Shown piece by piece: positions 60,320 through 64,000 of a DNA stretch of 64,000 nucleotides. Within the stretch, counting starts at the first letter, position 1. The number at the start of each line of letters is the position of its first letter. Source of the stretch: Lutibacter oceani. Lineage in GTDB: Bacteria; Bacteroidota; Bacteroidia; Flavobacteriales; Flavobacteriaceae. The notes below the pieces were generated by a model that was given only the letters and a program-made list of their open reading frames with translations, made no database searches and was not told the DNA's origin. The DNA lies in the NCBI RefSeq assembly GCF_003384935.1, contig NZ_QTTQ01000011.1, positions 1 through 64,000 of the forward strand, given 5' to 3'. The position numbers were made by a program, and so were the translations under genes.

Positions 60320-61051
60320 TTAAAAATGTAATAGTATTGAAGTGTCTTCCTGTAAAATAGTTGCTGTATTACTATCAATCCTGCTATTAAATAAATCTTT
60401 GCTTACTGCAAAAGCTTCAATTTTAGTATCATCAAAAGGAATATTTAACAACTCTTTTACCTCATTTTCAGAAAGTGAACCATTCATCCAATCAGTTTCT
60501 AGATGTTGAGATAAAATAACTGGTTGTCGTAATTTTTTATTATGAATTTTTGCAAACAAAGGACTAGCAGTTTTTGTTAAAATAGTATAAGTAACAATGT
60601 TTTCAACAACAGTGTATATTCCAGCCAAACCCATTAAATCATCATCTTTTTGCTTAATATGAATCGGATATTTTTGTTTATTGTATTCGTGTGGTTCAAA
60701 AAAACCACTGACAGGAATAATACAACGTTTGGTAAACGCTGATTTCTCATACAACCAATAATCAAATAACTTTTCACTTCGTGCATTCAACCCACTCCCA
60801 TATTTTAATTGTTGCTTGTAGTATTCTTTAATCTCACTTACCTTTTTAGCAGGTGGCACAATTCCCCAAGTTGCAGGGATTAAATGTGTAGCTTTTTGTT
60901 GTGGTATAATTAACGAATTTAAATGCTCAAATCCATTATTATGAAAATGTGGTGTATCATAGGTTTCTCTTAAAGCGTCATCAATGAGTTGAACCTTAAA
61001 CCTATTCTCAACTTTTTTTACTTTTTTTGTATGTGAGGTATGGAAGCACAT
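60320..61051 (-). CDS. SOS response-associated peptidase (SRAP/YedK)
   Basis: A 243-residue SRAP-type protein that links covalently to abasic sites in single-stranded DNA through Cys2 (MCFHTS). The conserved pieces are PATWGIVPP, NARSEKLF and CIIPVSGFFEP (the active-site Glu), with His in the later PLFAKIHNKKLRQPVIL. It lies 1 bp after umuC on the same strand, so umuD-umuC-SRAP is one cassette. Such cassettes are common on mobile elements, where they tolerate lesions during or after transfer. Confidence 0.9.
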   Translation of the reverse strand: MCFHTSHTKKVKKVENRFKVQLIDDALRETYDTPHFHNNGFEHLNSLIIPQQKATHLIPATWGIVPPAKKVSEIKEYYKQQLKYGSGLNARSEKLFDYWLYEKSAFTKRCIIPVSGFFEPHEYNKQKYPIHIKQKDDDLMGLAGIYTVVENIVTYTILTKTASPLFAKIHNKKLRQPVILSQHLETDWMNGSLSENEVKELLNIPFDDTKIEAFAVSKDLFNSRIDSNTATILQEDTSILLHF

Positions 61052-61052
61052 A

Positions 61053-62309
61053 TTAATAAATATTAATAATTTCAGTAAGCTTTGTGGTATATCTAGGTGA
61101 TAATCGTTCTTGTTTCATTTTCCAAGTTCTACCAATATCTTGTGAGCCAAATTTTACTTTGGTTTGCCCAATACTTTTATTCAAACTATCAATAGTTTTC
61201 ATTAAGGGTATATGCTTCGGATTTTCTTTAGTAAACAACGTAAATTGTTTGGTGTTTTCAGGAGTAATTCCCATTACGATAACTCCTGCTTTTTTATAAT
61301 GATACCCCTCTTTAAAAATATGCTCCAACCCTTGTACTGCATATTTTATAATATCAATACTTGAATTGGTTGGATACTGTGTTTTTACAACAATATTCTT
61401 TCCATATTGTGGTAAATCCTTTCTGTGCCAATTGCTATGTAAAAAAACCATCACCACATTGCAGCAACTTCCTTGTTTACGTAGCTTTTCAGCACAGCTT
61501 ACAGCAAAGGTACTCACACGTTCTTTAATGCTTTCCAAGTCAGTATGCATTCCTTCAAAAGTTCTGGTAGTTGCTATTGCTTTTTTCTTTTGAAACACTT
61601 CCAATCCTAAAGTTTCTTTGCCCTCTAATTCGTGTTTTAAACGCAATCCTACAACACTCATTTGTTTACGTACCCAATCATCGTGTAAATTTACAAACTG
61701 ATAAGCTTTTAGTATATTTTTAGCTTGTAGCCTTTTAGAATGTTTTCTGCCAATACCCCAAACATCTTCAACAGCTAACCACTTTAAAGCCTTTATTCTT
61801 TTTTCTTCAGAATCAATAATATAAACACCTTTCGTTTCTTTTGGAAATTTTTTTGCAATTCTATTGGCAACTTTTGAGAGTGCTTTTGTGGGTGCAATTC
61901 CTATACTAATAGGTATTCCTGTACCTTTATCAACAGTCTTTTTTATAGATTCAGCATAAGATTGTAAATCAAAATGCTTAAAACCTTTAAATTGAAGAAA
62001 AGCCTCATCTATGCTATAAATTTCAATATCAGGTGTATAAGTAGCTAGTAAACTCATAACTCTATGACTCATATCTCCATACAAGGCATAATTTGATGAA
62101 AATACGTGAATATTGTTTTTTTCAAACAACTCCTTAAATTTAAATGCAGGTGCTCCCATAGGTACTCCTAATGCTTTTGCTTCATTACTACGTGCAATAA
62201 CACAACCATCATTATTGGATAAAACCACTATTGGCTCATTCCTTAAATTAGGTCGAAACACGCGTTCACACGATGCGTAAAAATTATTGCAATCAACTAA
62301 AGCATACAT
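61053..62309 (-). CDS. umuC: Y-family translesion DNA polymerase UmuC
   Basis: A 418-residue error-prone polymerase, the catalytic subunit of Pol V. It starts [18 protein letters not shown], with metal-binding Asp6, then [18 protein letters not shown] and [14 protein letters not shown], which provides the catalytic Asp-Glu pair. A helix-hairpin-helix region ([24 protein letters not shown]) and little-finger domain follow. It lies 3 bp after umuD. Length and motifs are complete, so it should be active once UmuD is processed. Confidence 0.95.
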   Translation of the reverse strand: MYALVDCNNFYASCERVFRPNLRNEPIVVLSNNDGCVIARSNEAKALGVPMGAPAFKFKELFEKNNIHVFSSNYALYGDMSHRVMSLLATYTPDIEIYSIDEAFLQFKGFKHFDLQSYAESIKKTVDKGTGIPISIGIAPTKALSKVANRIAKKFPKETKGVYIIDSEEKRIKALKWLAVEDVWGIGRKHSKRLQAKNILKAYQFVNLHDDWVRKQMSVVGLRLKHELEGKETLGLEVFQKKKAIATTRTFEGMHTDLESIKERVSTFAVSCAEKLRKQGSCCNVVMVFLHSNWHRKDLPQYGKNIVVKTQYPTNSSIDIIKYAVQGLEHIFKEGYHYKKAGVIVMGITPENTKQFTLFTKENPKHIPLMKTIDSLNKSIGQTKVKFGSQDIGRTWKMKQERLSPRYTTKLTEIINIY

Positions 62310-62312
62310 TTT

Positions 62313-62762
62313 TTATACATTTTTTATAACTGTAGTAACAATTCCCCAAATAATAAAATCATTATCCGCAGTGACTTTTATAGGTTGATACTTTTCATTT
62401 TCAGCTACCAACCAAATAATATCTTTTTCAATTTTTATGCGTTTTACGGTAAACTCTCCATCAATAAAACAGACAGCAATTTTATTATTTACAGGCTCTA
62501 AACTTTTGTCAATAATCAATAAATCCCCATTATTCAATCCGGCATTTATCATACTATCACCTTTTACTCTACCATAAAATGTAGTGCTAGGGTTTTTTAC
62601 AAACTCTTTATTCAAATCAATGGCAGCATCTAAAAAATCATCCGCAGGACTTGGAAACCCTGCGCTAATACCACTTTCAACAAAAGGTAAACTTATGCTT
62701 GTTGAGGTATCCGCTGAATAAATTTCTAAGGTGCTTGTTTGATGTAATTTCAAAAGTTTCAT
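62313..62762 (-). CDS. umuD: UmuD-like S24 self-cleaving peptidase
   Basis: A 149-residue LexA-like protein. The cleavage site is A34-G35 (SAGFPSPADDF). The catalytic Ser70 (KGDSM) and Lys107 (TVKRI) are 37 residues apart, the same spacing as S60 and K97 of E. coli UmuD. RecA-stimulated cleavage would activate Pol V. A TAATTTTG box (62782-62789, minus) is a likely -7 element. The operator for damage control is not obvious; I saw no standard SOS box. Confidence 0.93.
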   Translation of the reverse strand: MKLLKLHQTSTLEIYSADTSTSISLPFVESGISAGFPSPADDFLDAAIDLNKEFVKNPSTTFYGRVKGDSMINAGLNNGDLLIIDKSLEPVNNKIAVCFIDGEFTVKRIKIEKDIIWLVAENEKYQPIKVTADNDFIIWGIVTTVIKNV

Positions 62763-63138
62763 TTTTTATGATTTGTTTTTACAAAATTAAGTTTTTATAA
62801 AACACATATTCCACAAACAGAGTGAAAGTAATTAACCATTTTTTTATACAACCTCCAAACGATAATACAATACAAAAAAAATAAAAAAAGACAGCAAAAC
62901 TCGGTTGTTCCCTTCTCCAGCCGCACAACACCTTTCAAGGTCAAGCCCTTTGGGTTTTGAAAAAAATCTCCACCTCACAAATGTTCGTCTCCGTTTTTTT
63001 ATAAAAACACAGGTCGTATTTTTCTCAAAAACCTTGACAGGCTACCCCTCACAACCAGTAACATTGCTTTCTTTTTTCTTTTTGTTTCAAAATTTATGTG
63101 TGCGGAACGCAGTGAAGCATAACTTTAATTGCGTACCT
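62763..63138. other. Gap between umuD and the following element gene
   Basis: A 376-bp stretch with the umuD promoter region (minus -7 box at 62782-62789), then T-rich DNA. An open frame from 62905 runs into the next gene, but this part lacks protein-like composition (many Phe, Ser and Leu from T-rich DNA). No RNA is recognised. Confidence 0.5.
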
Positions 63139-63543
63139 ATGTCTAATTTTGAAATCAAAACCCACCAACCAGGAAGAGTCTACAACACACCCCACTTTTT
63201 TATCTTATCGAAAGGCTTAAACAGTGGCAGGCCGATGAACCAGCCTTGCCCCAACTGTTTTGTAATTACAACAGCTGCAGAACCAACCCGGGAATCCTTG
63301 TATTATTTATGCTTATCACTTAAAACAGGGCAATTCTTCAGTTATTATTTAAAAGGAAGTGTTATCCCTTTTATCAGTATTTCAGATGCTAAAAGAGTAA
63401 TCAATGAAGCACTTCAAAACAACCAGGAACAACAATGGCTAATCAAAGTTGAAAAACTCAAAAAAATCAATGCTTTTGAAGAAAACCTTAAGCAGCAACT
63501 TTCAACAATCAAGCAATTAAAAATTGCGTTGTTGAGGTCTTAA
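63139..63543 (+). CDS. DUF6943-like element protein
   Basis: A 134-residue protein: MSNFEIKTHQPGRVYNTPHF, then SKGLNSGRPMNQPCPNCFVI, KTGQFFSYYLKGSVIPFISISDA and a coiled C-terminus (LKKINAFEENLKQQLSTIKQL). I recall similar proteins in Bacteroidota mobile elements as DUF6943; this is from memory. CPNC could hold a metal. The frame is open from 62905, but ATG at 63139 is the natural start. It is followed by a terminator. Confidence 0.6.
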   Translation: MSNFEIKTHQPGRVYNTPHFFILSKGLNSGRPMNQPCPNCFVITTAAEPTRESLYYLCLSLKTGQFFSYYLKGSVIPFISISDAKRVINEALQNNQEQQWLIKVEKLKKINAFEENLKQQLSTIKQLKIALLRS

Positions 63544-63554
63544 AAATCAACCAT

Positions 63555-63585
63555 AAAAGCCTGGCTTCCAGCTAGGCTTTTTATC
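63555..63585 (+). terminator. Terminator after the DUF6943-like gene
   Basis: AAAAGCCT (63555-63562) and AGGCTTTT (63574-63581) form an 8-bp stem around an 11-nt loop, followed by T-rich DNA. Confidence 0.8.
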
Positions 63586-63598
63586 AAAAACCAATAAA

Positions 63599-63964
63599 AT
63601 GAAAATCATTATTGCAGGAAGTCGAACCTATACCGACTACAAAAAACTATCTGAAGTATGTGACCAGTTTCTCCAGGATCAAACCGATATTGAAATCGTT
63701 AGCGGTTCTTACTACAAAGGAGCTGACAAACTTGGTGAGCAATACGCAAAAGAGAGAGGTTATAAAATAACCCAATTTCCAGCCGACTGGAAAAGATTTG
63801 GAAGAGCTGCTGGACCAAAACGAAATGAACAAATGGCAAATTATGCTAACGCATTAATTGCCTTTTGGGATGGCGCCAGCAAAGGAACCAAACATATGAT
63901 TGATTTAGCGAAAAGTACAGGTTTAAAAATTTATATAAGCCAAATTAATTCAAATGAAATCTAA
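63599..63964 (+). CDS. DUF2493/SLOG-family protein
   Basis: A 121-residue Rossmann-type protein: MKIIIAGSRTYTDYKKLSE, then EIVSGSYYKGADKLGEQYAKERGY, FPADWKRFGRAAGPKRNEQM and NALIAFWDGASKGTKHMID. These are the nucleotide-binding motifs of the DUF2493 (YspA/cpYpsA SLOG) family, which may bind or cleave nucleotide derivatives. They are frequent in mobile elements and phages. It is the last complete gene of the window. Confidence 0.85.
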   Translation: MKIIIAGSRTYTDYKKLSEVCDQFLQDQTDIEIVSGSYYKGADKLGEQYAKERGYKITQFPADWKRFGRAAGPKRNEQMANYANALIAFWDGASKGTKHMIDLAKSTGLKIYISQINSNEI

Positions 63965-64000
63965 ATTCATTTTAAATTAACAACAACCATATTTTTTAAA

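Noticed and set aside
61084-61593. Plus-strand open frames opposite umuC
   Set aside because: They are shadows of the umuC frame with no start context or recognisable motif. The same holds for the antisense frames over cusA, czcA and copA.
62905-63138. N-terminal extension of the element protein at 63139
   Set aside because: The frame is open, but its text is T-rich and low-complexity with no signal or domain, while ATG 63139 starts a compact conserved-looking protein.
63541-64000. Right end of the island
   Set aside because: I looked by eye for a copy of the tRNA-Arg 3' end (CCTGTCGAGGTCA) and found none in the window; the boundary is probably beyond 64 kb.

Overview
This is chromosomal DNA of a low-GC member of the Bacteroidota, most likely Flavobacteriaceae. 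The signs are the AT-rich codon use, promoters with the Bacteroidota -7 box TAnnTTTG (for example at 297, 16468, 18666, 21573 and 26529), few Shine-Dalgarno sequences, the paired type II and type III glutamine synthetases, and many families typical of flavobacteria (HYC_CC_PP, DUF6660, DUF3347, RND-TolC fusion, RteC). I could not assign a genus.

Part 1, 1-21.6 kb, is core chromosome. thrS-infC-rpmI-rplT is a translation operon, and infC lacks an ATG start. Facing it are an ABC-F protein and prfA-purM. A complete curli system (csgA, a csgB-like minor curlin, csgE, csgF, csgG, then a beta-propeller lipoprotein) lies on the minus strand, with a strong hairpin between csgA and the rest. Next come divergent GSIII and GSII glutamine synthetases, a Ca2+/Na+ exchanger and a BlaI/BlaR1-type pair with two matching dyads in its promoter. 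A tRNA-Arg(ACG) closes the core part.

Part 2, 21.7-64 kb, is a genomic island, probably an integrative conjugative or mobilisable element inserted at the tRNA-Arg. It starts with integrase arm-like repeats, an IntDOT-type tyrosine recombinase whose first catalytic Arg is Ser, RteC, an Xis-like HTH protein, a replication-type protein and a P-loop ATPase. It ends, within the window, with an SRAP-umuC-umuD cassette and two small element proteins. The right attachment site, relaxase and transfer genes are not visible and probably lie beyond 64 kb.

The cargo (26.5-59.2 kb) is metal resistance in two halves. The western half (26.5-42.7 kb) handles copper/silver: CusA, a TolC-type channel, CusB, an HMA-AraC regulator, Met/His-rich metal-binding proteins, CopA, a membrane-anchored AlbA_2 protein, a haem-binding/PepSY module and a frameshifted HAMP-PAS-LuxR sensor. 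A cytochrome-porin-cytochrome module and two related Met/His-rich lipoproteins follow (42.9-46.6 kb). The eastern half (46.7-59.2 kb) fits Zn/Cd/Co: a GDCCVxC protein, DUF6660, CzcA fused to TolC, CzcB, a PII-like protein, a Fur-family regulator, a dihaem cytochrome c, small membrane proteins and a Zn/Cd-type P-type ATPase.

The most interesting observation is a 16-bp operator-like dyad (consensus WTGCA-N6-TTGCA) found four times, only in the eastern half. Each copy ends 12-13 nt before a -7 box and precedes one of its transcription units. I propose that it is the regulon of the island's own Fur-family protein. All functional statements rest on reading the sequence and recalled family knowledge; no database search was run.
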